Source of the DNA: Blautia hominis
Lineage (GTDB): Bacteria > Bacillota > Clostridia > Lachnospirales > Lachnospiraceae
Direction of reading: 5' to 3'
DNA: 64,000 nucleotides
Assembly (NCBI GenBank): GCA_002270465.1
Contig: NQOF01000001.1
Span: 994,501-1,058,500, forward strand
Every line of letters begins with the position of its first letter. Position 1 is the stretch's first letter. Position numbers and translations under genes: made by a program. Under the pieces are notes generated by a model. That model was not told the DNA's origin. It searched no databases and saw only the letters and a list, made by a program, of their open reading frames with translations. This document shows positions 37,256 through 44,555 of this stretch, in pieces.

Positions 37256-38098
37256 ATGAATTATGAATATGAGATTCTAGATGCGGCAAACGTTCTTTTG
37301 CCGGAAGAGATATTTTATCTCAATCTGACCCACCATGATATGGAATATCATGTACATGCCCCAGGGTCCGTGGAATTAAATTATATAGTAGATGGTGAAT
37401 GTTTCTATGACATTGACAGTGAGATTTTCCCTGTCAAAAAAAGAAGCCTGATACTTGTAAACGGACATATCCCCCACAAACTCATCTGTACATCCCCCTG
37501 TATCAATATGAGTATCAACTGCTATCAGCATACACTTTCACCCAATTTTGGTACACTGTGTGACCTGATCACAGCTTATCCGGCGCTGGCTGCTGTTTTG
37601 GACAGCCTGAAAACAGGCATTATACTCCCCAATGCCAAAAATATATACCCGCTGATGCAGCTCATCTTTCATGAATTTGGTCATGGCAAAGACCCTTATT
37701 ATATGAATCTGCTGCTCAACAATGTGCTTATTCTCATACAGAAGCAGATGTCCACCACGGACCCCACTCCGGCACAGATTTATGTGGAAAAGGTAAAGAA
37801 TTATATCCATTACCATTATTTCAGTATAAAAGATATTGACGAGATCGCAGACTTTGCCGCACTGAACAAGGTCTATCTGCAGAAAATCTTCAAGCGTGAA
37901 ACCGGCACAACGCTCTGGAATTATCTCACCCGGTTCCGGCTTGATAAAGCGGCATATCTGCTGTGTAATTCTGACATTCCTATTGGGGATATTGATGAGA
38001 TGATAGGGATTAATTCAAGACAAAATTTTTATCTCCTGTTCAAAAAAATATACGGTATGTCACCTTCCGAATACAAACGGATCCACAAAAAGTCTTAA
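37256..38098 (+). CDS. AraC-family regulator of the alpha-galactoside operon (MsmR-like)
   Basis: This 280-aa regulator has a cupin sensing domain with the metal-site-like HVHAPGSVELNYIVDGE segment near residue 35 and GHIPHKLIC near residue 75, and a C-terminal AraC HTH pair from about residue 185 (IDEIADFAALNKVYLQKIFK, then IGINSRQNFYLLFKKIYG). I chose ATG at 37256 behind AAAGGAGAGG. It is divergent from the sugar operon across ~255 bp, the arrangement of MsmR/RafR activators, so activation by an alpha-galactoside is a good inference. Confidence 0.88.
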   Translation: MNYEYEILDAANVLLPEEIFYLNLTHHDMEYHVHAPGSVELNYIVDGECFYDIDSEIFPVKKRSLILVNGHIPHKLICTSPCINMSINCYQHTLSPNFGTLCDLITAYPALAAVLDSLKTGIILPNAKNIYPLMQLIFHEFGHGKDPYYMNLLLNNVLILIQKQMSTTDPTPAQIYVEKVKNYIHYHYFSIKDIDEIADFAALNKVYLQKIFKRETGTTLWNYLTRFRLDKAAYLLCNSDIPIGDIDEMIGINSRQNFYLLFKKIYGMSPSEYKRIHKKS

Positions 38099-38163
38099 AG
38101 TGAATTGGAAGATCCCCCTCAGAAACAGTGCATCACACGCTGCTCCTCCTCCATGATCCAGAC

Positions 38164-38206
38164 AAAAAAGCAGAGATATAATCCCCTAAAAAGATTATAT
38201 CTCTGC
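38164..38206 (-). terminator. Terminator of the amino acid permease gene
   Basis: GCAGAGATATAATC pairs perfectly with GATTATATCTCTGC (38170-38206, 9-nt loop). On the minus strand it is followed by six T, so it serves the permease gene ending at 38307. It could also slow readthrough from the araC gene. Confidence 0.8.
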
Positions 38207-38306
38207 ATCGATTCAGAAACTAAATTGACCGGGGCCAAACCGCCCACAAAGTGTGACACAAAGCTTGCCGAAAGCAGTTATCAGACACACGCTAACGTAT
38301 TGGCGC

Positions 38307-39662
38307 CTATGCCTCTTCGTAGCTGACTTCCATATGGACCTTGCCTGATTTTTTACGGAAATACGCATAGGCAAGACCAAAGATCAGTACCACTACATTG
38401 GCTACGAATTCCCACGGTTTCAGATCACTGAACAGAAGCAGTGTCTGTAAGATCAGGGAAATACCGCCCACGACTGCCCAGAACAGCAGCATGCCGTTGC
38501 TTACATGGAACCTGGATTTCTTCCACACATCTGGAATCTTCTTGATCATGTTGTAAGAAGTAAATGCCAGTATGGCGAAGAATACATTGTTCAGGATTAC
38601 TGCCATGTTGCCGATTGTGGAGATCGGAACATTGAACAGGATAACGATCACACATTCCACATAGAACATGGTCAGGATAACGGTAGGAGTCTTGTATTTC
38701 TTATGGATGGTGGCAACCTTAGGCGGGAACCATCCGTCAACTGCTGCCTGCAGGATTGGCTTTGTAACCCAGCCAAGAGCAGAGTTCAGTGTTGTGGACA
38801 GGGCGAACATAGCACCGCCGACAATAAAGAACACATGCAGCGGATACGGCAGAACTTCCGCGGATACCAGAGTCAGCGGCTGATTGGCAACTTCCGCAAC
38901 CGGAAGAACACCGGACGCAACCACTACCAGGCCCGCATAGAAAACAGCGATGATACAGGTAGCCACAATAATAACAAACGGGACATCCTTGGTGGGATTC
39001 TTACACTCCGCACCCAGATGGATCACAACGTTTGCACCACCCACTGCCCAGGTAAAGAGCGCGCCTGCCGACAGCATGGATTTCACACCGTGAGTCATAA
39101 ATTCGGGCTGCTTAAAGTAATCCGCAGTTACATGGGGTAATCCAAATACGATAAATGCTGTAAGTGCCAGGATCATGATCAGCATCATGGCGTTCTGCAG
39201 TTTGGCTGCCCCCTCAATTCCCATCAGGTTTGTCACATAGAAGACGGTCAGCACAATAAGCGCGATAAGCTGGCGCACGAAACCATTAGCAGCCAGAGCC
39301 GGAATCAGGCCCAGCATGTAATCTGCAAAACTCAAAGCATACATTGCCAGGGCCGTCCAGGACAGGATATGGACAATAACGAAAAATCCCGCACTGACAT
39401 CATTGCCGAGAAGCGCAAGCTGTGTATAAAAACCACCTCTCAGACGAACGGTACCGGCTACAAATATCAATGGAATATTGGTGAAAATTGTGAAAATGGC
39501 GGCGATCAGCATGGAAATGCTGGCTGACCTTCCCGTCATGGCTATACCGATACCAACCATAGCGAAGATACCGGAGCCGATCGTCTGTCCGATACCAATG
39601 GACAGCAGCTCTTTTCTGCCTAAAACTCTCTTTAGTTCTTTGGTTGAAGCAACTTCAGACAT
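38307..39662 (-). CDS. APC-family amino acid permease
   Basis: This 451-aa protein has about 12 hydrophobic segments and the APC hallmark in helix 1, LLSIGIGQTIGSGIFAMVGIG near residues 20-38. Later segments include the helix 6 region ALFTWAVGGANVVIHLGAE near residue 205. It should exchange or import an amino acid or amine by proton coupling; the substrate cannot be read from the sequence. The gene lies downstream of a flavin ene-reductase, with the structured element 39698-39846 in between, so the two may act on the same substrate. Confidence 0.88.
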   Translation of the reverse strand: MSEVASTKELKRVLGRKELLSIGIGQTIGSGIFAMVGIGIAMTGRSASISMLIAAIFTIFTNIPLIFVAGTVRLRGGFYTQLALLGNDVSAGFFVIVHILSWTALAMYALSFADYMLGLIPALAANGFVRQLIALIVLTVFYVTNLMGIEGAAKLQNAMMLIMILALTAFIVFGLPHVTADYFKQPEFMTHGVKSMLSAGALFTWAVGGANVVIHLGAECKNPTKDVPFVIIVATCIIAVFYAGLVVVASGVLPVAEVANQPLTLVSAEVLPYPLHVFFIVGGAMFALSTTLNSALGWVTKPILQAAVDGWFPPKVATIHKKYKTPTVILTMFYVECVIVILFNVPISTIGNMAVILNNVFFAILAFTSYNMIKKIPDVWKKSRFHVSNGMLLFWAVVGGISLILQTLLLFSDLKPWEFVANVVVLIFGLAYAYFRKKSGKVHMEVSYEEA

Positions 39663-39697
39663 ATATTCCCTCCTCTTTTACAAACTAATATTGCATA

Positions 39698-39846
39698 TAG
39701 ACATAACTGCGCATCGCTAAATCAAGCGGGCGCAAAACTCCTCTATGTACCACCCTGCCGGGAGAGCTTTACGCTCCCCGGGGGCAGTACATCAGAAAAG
39801 AGGGTGTAACTGTAAAGGTAATGAACAGTTACAAGGGTTATGTCTA
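39698..39846. repeat. Structured dispersed element, copy 1
   Basis: The ends are a perfect 10-bp inverted repeat (39698-39707 and 39837-39846). Inside, in plus order, are CTGCGCATC (39707-39715), TGTACCAC (39746-39753), a strong hairpin (stem CTGCC..GGCAG, 39754-39786) and a 30-base hairpin motif TGTAACTG..CAGTTACA (39805-39834). The same blocks in the same order and spacing occur at 44311-44448 with a different central hairpin. It begins 11 bases after the ene-reductase stop and ends 36 bases before the permease start. Confidence 0.8.
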
Positions 39847-39856
39847 TGTCCTGCCG

Positions 39857-41818
39857 TTACGCGTTTTTCCCTGCAAAATATCCGCCGCTTACTGCCTGCA
39901 GGATCTTGCCCGGTTTGATACAGTCACCTACGGTAATGAATTCAGCATCGTTTGTGCGGAGTTTCTCCACCTCGTCGATCTTAGATCTCATACCCACAGA
40001 CAACAATACCGTGTCTGCCGGATAGATAACTTCTTTGCCGTCTTTGTCTTTTGCATGTACTCCGTCATCCTCAATGGAGGTAACGGTAACTTCTGTATAT
40101 GGATGTAAATTCTCTGTGCGTTTTTCGTATTCCATCATCATGGCTTTCAGATGCAGGATCGGTGCATCGGGCGCCAGTTTTTCCTGCATTTCCAGAACCG
40201 TAACATCTTTTCCTTCCATAGCAAGGGCCAGGCCTTCCTCACATCCCACAAGACCGCCGCCGATCACTACTACCTTTTCTCCGAATTCCAGACCCGGATC
40301 GCGGAGCTGGGTAACTTTTACCACATTTTCTCTGTCAACTCCCGGGATCCTGGGGATAATAGGTTCTGCACCCACTGCACATACCACGGTATCCGGTGCG
40401 ATTTCCTGAATCAGTTTCGGCGTGGCAGTTGTATTCAATCGTACCTGGATGGCTTTTCTCTCCACCATGCGGATCAAATACTGCATATATTTTCCAAGAT
40501 CCTCTTTGAAAGAAACATCATGAACAGCCACATTGAGCATACCGCCCAGACGGTCTGCTTTTTCAATCAGAATGACCTCGTGTCCCTGCTCCTCAGCCTT
40601 CAGAGCTGCCTGCATTCCGCCAGGGCCTCCGCCGATCACCAATACTTTCTTAGGCAGCGGTTTTGGCTGATACATGCCTTCCTTTAAGTCGCGTCCCACT
40701 TCCGGATTCACCACACACTGGGAAATGCCGGAACACATATCTACATAAGGAACGAAATCCAGTGACAGACAGTGATTACATCTCACACAGGGGCGTACTT
40801 CGTCGAAGCGTCCTGCTTTTGCCTTGTTTGGGAATTCCGGGTCTGCCAGTATCTGACGTCCCACGTAGATCACATCTGCCTTGCCGGATGCGATGATATC
40901 TTCCATCTCTGCCGGATCGGACAGGGATCCTACGGTTGCGATGGGGGTCTTCACATGTTTCTTGATGGCCTCCGCCAGGTATACATTGACACCATGAGGC
41001 AGGAATGCTGACGGGAACATACGGCATCCGGAGTTCACATCGCGGAAGGAAGTAGCGGATACATGGATCAAATCTACTTTTCCGTCCAGCATCTTGGCAA
41101 ATTCAATAGCATCATCAAGGCCGTAACCGCCTTCCATAAATTCATCACCTGAGATACGGATCTCAATGGGGAAGTTTGGCCCTACGGCTTTTCGGATACG
41201 GTCAATGACCATAAGCGGGAATCTGGCACGGTTTTCAATGGAACCGCCGTATTTGTCTGTTCTTGTATTGTACAGCGGAGATAAGAATTCGCTGAGCAGC
41301 CATCCATGGCCGCCGTGTACCATAACCATATCAAATCCGCCGAATTTAGCTACATATGCACCATGTGCAAAGGCATCTGCGATCTCGTTCATGATGTCTT
41401 CATCCATAGGTGTTACATCCACGCCGTATACACCGGGCTGTGCACTTGGCCCATAGATGATCCCGTTGGTATACTGGGGATGGGCACGGGCACCGCTATG
41501 TAGGATCTCAATATTGGCCAGCGCATTGTGCTGATGGATCCTGTCTGTCAGCTGCAGATGTGACGGCATAAATCCCTCATTGTCCAGGTTACAGAGATTG
41601 CCGTGAGCACTTCCTGTGTGGGCATGGACCAGGGTCTCGCCTCTTGTGACAATGGCAGCACCACCTTTTGCGCGGTTCTCAAAAGCTGCCAGGTTCTGCT
41701 CGGATAAGAATCCTGATGTGTTAGGTTCTGATCCCATAGGAGCAGTTGCGATACGGTTTTTCAGGGTTACGTTTCCGATGCGTAACGGGCTGAATAAATG
41801 TGGATAGTTAGTTGACAT
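39857..41818 (-). CDS. Old yellow enzyme-type ene-reductase with Fe-S and FAD domains
   Basis: This 653-aa enzyme is a member of the 2,4-dienoyl-CoA reductase/enoate reductase/BaiCD group. Residues 1-340 form the FMN barrel (LFSPLRIGNVTLKNRIATAP, then HGGHGWLLSEFLSPLYNTRTD). A 4Fe-4S cluster site CVRCNHC with further Cys (DMCSG, SQCVVNP) follows near residue 350. Then come two dinucleotide-binding motifs, KKVLVIGGGPGGMQAAL (FAD) and KVVVIGGGLVGCEEG (NAD). Such enzymes reduce activated C=C bonds with NAD(P)H. The substrate is unknown; the adjacent permease hints at an amino-acid-derived compound (inference). Its promoter overlaps a repeated 12-mer. Confidence 0.9.
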   Translation of the reverse strand: MSTNYPHLFSPLRIGNVTLKNRIATAPMGSEPNTSGFLSEQNLAAFENRAKGGAAIVTRGETLVHAHTGSAHGNLCNLDNEGFMPSHLQLTDRIHQHNALANIEILHSGARAHPQYTNGIIYGPSAQPGVYGVDVTPMDEDIMNEIADAFAHGAYVAKFGGFDMVMVHGGHGWLLSEFLSPLYNTRTDKYGGSIENRARFPLMVIDRIRKAVGPNFPIEIRISGDEFMEGGYGLDDAIEFAKMLDGKVDLIHVSATSFRDVNSGCRMFPSAFLPHGVNVYLAEAIKKHVKTPIATVGSLSDPAEMEDIIASGKADVIYVGRQILADPEFPNKAKAGRFDEVRPCVRCNHCLSLDFVPYVDMCSGISQCVVNPEVGRDLKEGMYQPKPLPKKVLVIGGGPGGMQAALKAEEQGHEVILIEKADRLGGMLNVAVHDVSFKEDLGKYMQYLIRMVERKAIQVRLNTTATPKLIQEIAPDTVVCAVGAEPIIPRIPGVDRENVVKVTQLRDPGLEFGEKVVVIGGGLVGCEEGLALAMEGKDVTVLEMQEKLAPDAPILHLKAMMMEYEKRTENLHPYTEVTVTSIEDDGVHAKDKDGKEVIYPADTVLLSVGMRSKIDEVEKLRTNDAEFITVGDCIKPGKILQAVSGGYFAGKNA

Positions 41819-41840
41819 AATAGCACCTCATTTCTCTTAA

Positions 41841-41874
41841 TTGGTATATATTAATTGTTTTCATACCGTGTCAA
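41841..41874 (-). promoter_or_regulatory. Promoter and candidate operator of the ene-reductase gene
   Basis: TTGACA (41869-41874) and TATATA (41845-41850) are 18 bp apart on the minus strand. The -10 box is inside the 12-mer TTGGTATATATT (41841-41852), copies of which occur again in inverted orientation at 42037-42048 (exact) and 42015-42026 (one mismatch). Confidence 0.65.
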
Positions 41875-42014
41875 CCTTTCCGATTGGCTTATACTGATAC
41901 TAGCACAAACCCGGTGGTTAATCAATATATTTTTATTTTTTCAGCATTAAAGTTAATTTTATATTTATATTTTTGTATAATTTTCACAATAAATCAAATT
42001 CGCATCAGCATACT

Positions 42015-42048
42015 AATATATTCCAATTTATTTTTTAATATATACCAA
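42015..42048. promoter_or_regulatory. Two upstream copies of the 12-mer AATATATACCAA
   Basis: Copies at 42015-42026 (AATATATTCCAA) and 42037-42048 (AATATATACCAA) are 22 bp apart, about two helical turns, so one protein could bind both on one face. The surrounding stretch 41875-42141 is AT-rich without a gene. Confidence 0.5.
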
Positions 42049-42150
42049 ATGCACATCACGTCATTAAGCTATACCAGATTCTTTTTCCAGAAGTTATTTC
42101 GTCTTACAACATATATATTCGGCAATCCATAAAAAAGAAGACTAGCCCGG

Positions 42151-42196
42151 GAAAGAAAAGAAGAGCTGTGCACCAATATCAGGTGCAGCAGCTCTT
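42151..42196 (-). terminator. Terminator of the GntR regulator pair
   Basis: AAGAGCTG and CAGCTCTT, extended by TGCAC/GTGCA with a small bulge, form a stem at 42161-42196. A pyrimidine-rich tract with T runs follows on the minus strand. It lies 57 bases past the regulator stop. Confidence 0.65.
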
Positions 42197-42253
42197 AAAT
42201 GGGCACAGCCCGGAGGCAGAACGCACTTAGTAACTGCCCCATCCTTTATCGTG

Positions 42254-43282
42254 TTATACCGTTTTTTTTCCCTCCGCCAAGGGGGATTCCCCTGTTCCTT
42301 TCTCCAGCCACCTTTTAAAGGCCTGCCCCCGCAGATGGAACAATGACCCCTGGTCCGCATATTGGTGAAACGGAAAACTGCAGATTTCCTTCTTCTGGCA
42401 CAGAAGCTGTATCTCTTCGATCAGTCCGTCCTTGTAGGAAGGATTCTGGGGCAGAATGACAGCCTGGTACCTGTTGGAATTGCGTTCCAGCTCGTATATA
42501 CAGCTTTTAACGGGAATATATGCGTAAGGGCTGACCACTCCGAACTCCTTCAAAAAACATTCCACACTGAAGCGGTACCATTCGCTGCCATAAATCACTG
42601 CAATCGGTTTTTCCCCCTGCAGTTTGGCAATGTTGCTGATCGTCTCATTGGATACGGAGAGGACCACCTTCTCCACAGGTATTTCATCCCCGCCTTCCAC
42701 CACATGCTTCACGGTTGCCCAGACCTCATCATGATGATTGATGGTGGTTGCGAACAGATCATATCTTTCCCTGTTTAATATCCCGGGATTTTCCCTGATC
42801 TCATCTATGAGATACGCGTCTGCACGTACATTGCAGAATCTTGCGATCTCCTCCGCCGTATCCTGCAAAAACTCCTCACTGCAGTCTATCCACGCAAGTT
42901 TCAGACGTTCCCTGTCAGGGATGTGCTGCCAGGCGCTCTCCACGAACATCCGCTCGATCTCTCTTCTTCCTTTGCCCATGGAGGCCAGTTTATCTATAAC
43001 CTCCTCCATGATCCCGCATACTTTATCGTCCAGTTCTGCCCGGCGGCTGGTGTCTACATAGGTTCCGCTCCCCTTTTTCGTAGCAGCATAGCCTTCCCTG
43101 CACAATTCTTCATAGGCCTGTTTCACTGTGTTGCGGGCCACATGCAGAGTCTCACTGAGCTTCCGTTCAGGCATAAGCCGCTCCCCTTCTTTCAGGGTGC
43201 CGTCTTCAATCTCTGCCATTAGTTTTTGTGCGATCTGCAGATACACGGGCACTTTTCCGTTTTCTTCCGGTATCCAGTTCAT
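42254..43282 (-). CDS. GntR-type regulator with unknown C-terminal domain (second of pair)
   Basis: This 342-aa protein has an N-terminal GntR winged HTH (PVYLQIAQKLMAEIEDGTLK, then LHVARNTVKQAYEELCREGY and KKGSGTYV, residues 12-76). About 230 further residues follow, not matching the FCD, UTRA or aminotransferase-like domains usual in the family. This part shares marks with the neighbouring regulator: WIDCSEEFL, SNETISNIAKLQGEKPIAVIYGS and a final DQGSLFHLRG. It overlaps the other regulator by four bases, so both are made together. They probably control the divergent ABC exporter (inference). Confidence 0.85.
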   Translation of the reverse strand: MNWIPEENGKVPVYLQIAQKLMAEIEDGTLKEGERLMPERKLSETLHVARNTVKQAYEELCREGYAATKKGSGTYVDTSRRAELDDKVCGIMEEVIDKLASMGKGRREIERMFVESAWQHIPDRERLKLAWIDCSEEFLQDTAEEIARFCNVRADAYLIDEIRENPGILNRERYDLFATTINHHDEVWATVKHVVEGGDEIPVEKVVLSVSNETISNIAKLQGEKPIAVIYGSEWYRFSVECFLKEFGVVSPYAYIPVKSCIYELERNSNRYQAVILPQNPSYKDGLIEEIQLLCQKKEICSFPFHQYADQGSLFHLRGQAFKRWLEKGTGESPLAEGKKTV

Positions 43283-44274
43283 ATTTCCTCATTCCCCTTC
43301 TGTCTGTCCATCTTCTCTGCCACTTCCACCATGTGCATCCAGGACCCCTGGTCAATCTCATATTCCATGGGAATGATCCTGCACTTACTCTTTCTGGCCC
43401 TTGATACCACCTGCAGTGTCCACGCGCTTGCGTATTCTATGTAGTCGGGCGGAATGATCAGGGGCATACCCTGAAGGCAGTATTTATCAATGTCCTCTTT
43501 CATTTCTTCCTCGCTGGAACAAATCTGCCGGTTCGTTTTCCCCAGAAAATGCAGGGTCCTCTGAACGTTTTTTAAAAATGTGGCACTTCTGTATAAGATA
43601 CATATGGGCTGCCCCTCCGGTATGGTAGCCAGACGGGCTATTGTTTCCCTGCTCTCCACCAATGCAAAGGTCTCCGTGGGGATCCTGATGGCATCCGCAT
43701 ACCTTATAAATTCCTGGTAATGGCTCTGGGAGATAAACGCCAGGTTACATCTGGAGCTGATCACCCTGTTCCCGGAAAGCAGATCCTCCAGTACATACGT
43801 CTCCACCATCAGATTCGGGATAGACTCCACCACCGGAGCGATGGAGTGCAGGGTTTCGATATTACATTCCACCAGTGCCGCGCAGGTTTTTTGTTTTTCC
43901 TGAAAACGGCTGACCAGCTTTTGCTGTGCCAGAAGAAACAGCTTATTCATGGGCATACCGCTTTCCGCCACTTTTGAGAACATTTCCTCCACAATAGCGG
44001 CGGGATCTTTTTCCAGTGTCACGCCTTTTTGCGGCCTTTCCTGCACATAGGCACCTCCGCCCCGGACCTTCTGCACAACACCCCTGTCCTGCAGCCAAGT
44101 ATACGCCTTTTTCACCGTGCCCACCGATAATCCGGCTGCCTCTGCCATTCTGACTTCCGAGAGAAGACGTTCACCCGGAACCAGAATGCCCTCCGCTGCC
44201 TGCTGTTCTATCTGCCCGGCAAGCTGAAGATACAGCGGTACGGCACTGCTTTTATCCAGTTCTATTTTTTCCAT
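43279..44274 (-). CDS. GntR-type regulator with unknown C-terminal domain (first of pair)
   Basis: This 331-aa protein has a GntR winged HTH in residues 10-80 (VPLYLQLAGQIEQQAAEGIL, AAGLSVGTVKKAYTWLQDRG, VRGGGAYVQ). The ~240-residue C-terminal part is paralogous to that of the next gene: LVECNIETL, SRETIARLATIPEGQPICIL and DQGSWMHMVE. It is distantly like YtrA-type regulators in its HTH but far longer. The start faces the ABC exporter, with the structured element 44311-44448 and a palindromic operator in the 281-bp gap. Confidence 0.85.
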   Translation of the reverse strand: MEKIELDKSSAVPLYLQLAGQIEQQAAEGILVPGERLLSEVRMAEAAGLSVGTVKKAYTWLQDRGVVQKVRGGGAYVQERPQKGVTLEKDPAAIVEEMFSKVAESGMPMNKLFLLAQQKLVSRFQEKQKTCAALVECNIETLHSIAPVVESIPNLMVETYVLEDLLSGNRVISSRCNLAFISQSHYQEFIRYADAIRIPTETFALVESRETIARLATIPEGQPICILYRSATFLKNVQRTLHFLGKTNRQICSSEEEMKEDIDKYCLQGMPLIIPPDYIEYASAWTLQVVSRARKSKCRIIPMEYEIDQGSWMHMVEVAEKMDRQKGNEEI

Positions 44275-44310
44275 TTCAACAACCTTAAACTTTCTTTTAT
44301 CTGTAATAAA

Positions 44311-44448
44311 TTGTAACTATTCAGTAGGTCTGCGCATCCACTGCGCTGACCGTAAGAAAGTGTACCACGGCCAAGCAAAAATCCCATCGCCAAAGGCGAT
44401 TCTGCATGGATTTTTGCCTGTAACTGTGAGGGTACAGAACCGTTACAA
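44311..44448. repeat. Structured dispersed element, copy 2
   Basis: The ends are an imperfect inverted repeat (TTGTAACTATTCAGTA at 44311 against the complement of 44433-44448). Inside, in plus order, are CTGCGCATC (44330-44338), TGTACCAC (44361-44368), a hairpin with GCAAAAATCC arms (44374-44417) and a 30-base hairpin motif (44419-44448) matching copy 1 at 25 of 30 bases. Block spacing is 31 and 58 bases, against 39 and 59 in copy 1. It lies 36 bases upstream of the GntR gene start. Confidence 0.8.
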
Positions 44449-44490
44449 TAAGTTTATTGTATCATATCCCCCCAAGTAAAAAAAGAGTTC

Positions 44491-44520
44491 TTGACATTAT
44501 CATAGTACGGAGCATACAAT
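44491..44520 (+). promoter_or_regulatory. Promoter of the ABC exporter operon
   Basis: Consensus TTGACA (44491-44496) and TACAAT (44515-44520) are 18 bp apart. The -10 box is inside a palindromic operator. Confidence 0.75.
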
Positions 44521-44540
44521 TGTTGTATATACAATAATTG
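44517..44540. promoter_or_regulatory. 24-bp palindromic operator of the ABC exporter
   Basis: CAATTGTTGTA, TA, TACAATAATTG: two 11-base arms with one mismatch. It overlaps the -10 box and start site, so binding should repress. GntR/YtrA-type regulators bind such TTGTA..TACAA sites, and two are encoded divergently. The MarR protein at the operon's end is an alternative binder. Confidence 0.7.
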
Positions 44541-44555
44541 GAGGTGCAATAAATA

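Noticed and set aside
39748-39792. AGGGTGGTAC on the minus strand suggested a T-box riboswitch upstream of the permease
   Set aside because: The T-box core continues CCGCG, absent here; the leader is under 200 bases with no specifier stem, and the sequence is explained by the two-copy structured element.
42142-42360. 72-codon minus-strand frame overlapping the 3' end of the GntR gene
   Set aside because: It overlaps the terminator and the gene end in another frame, with no ribosome site.
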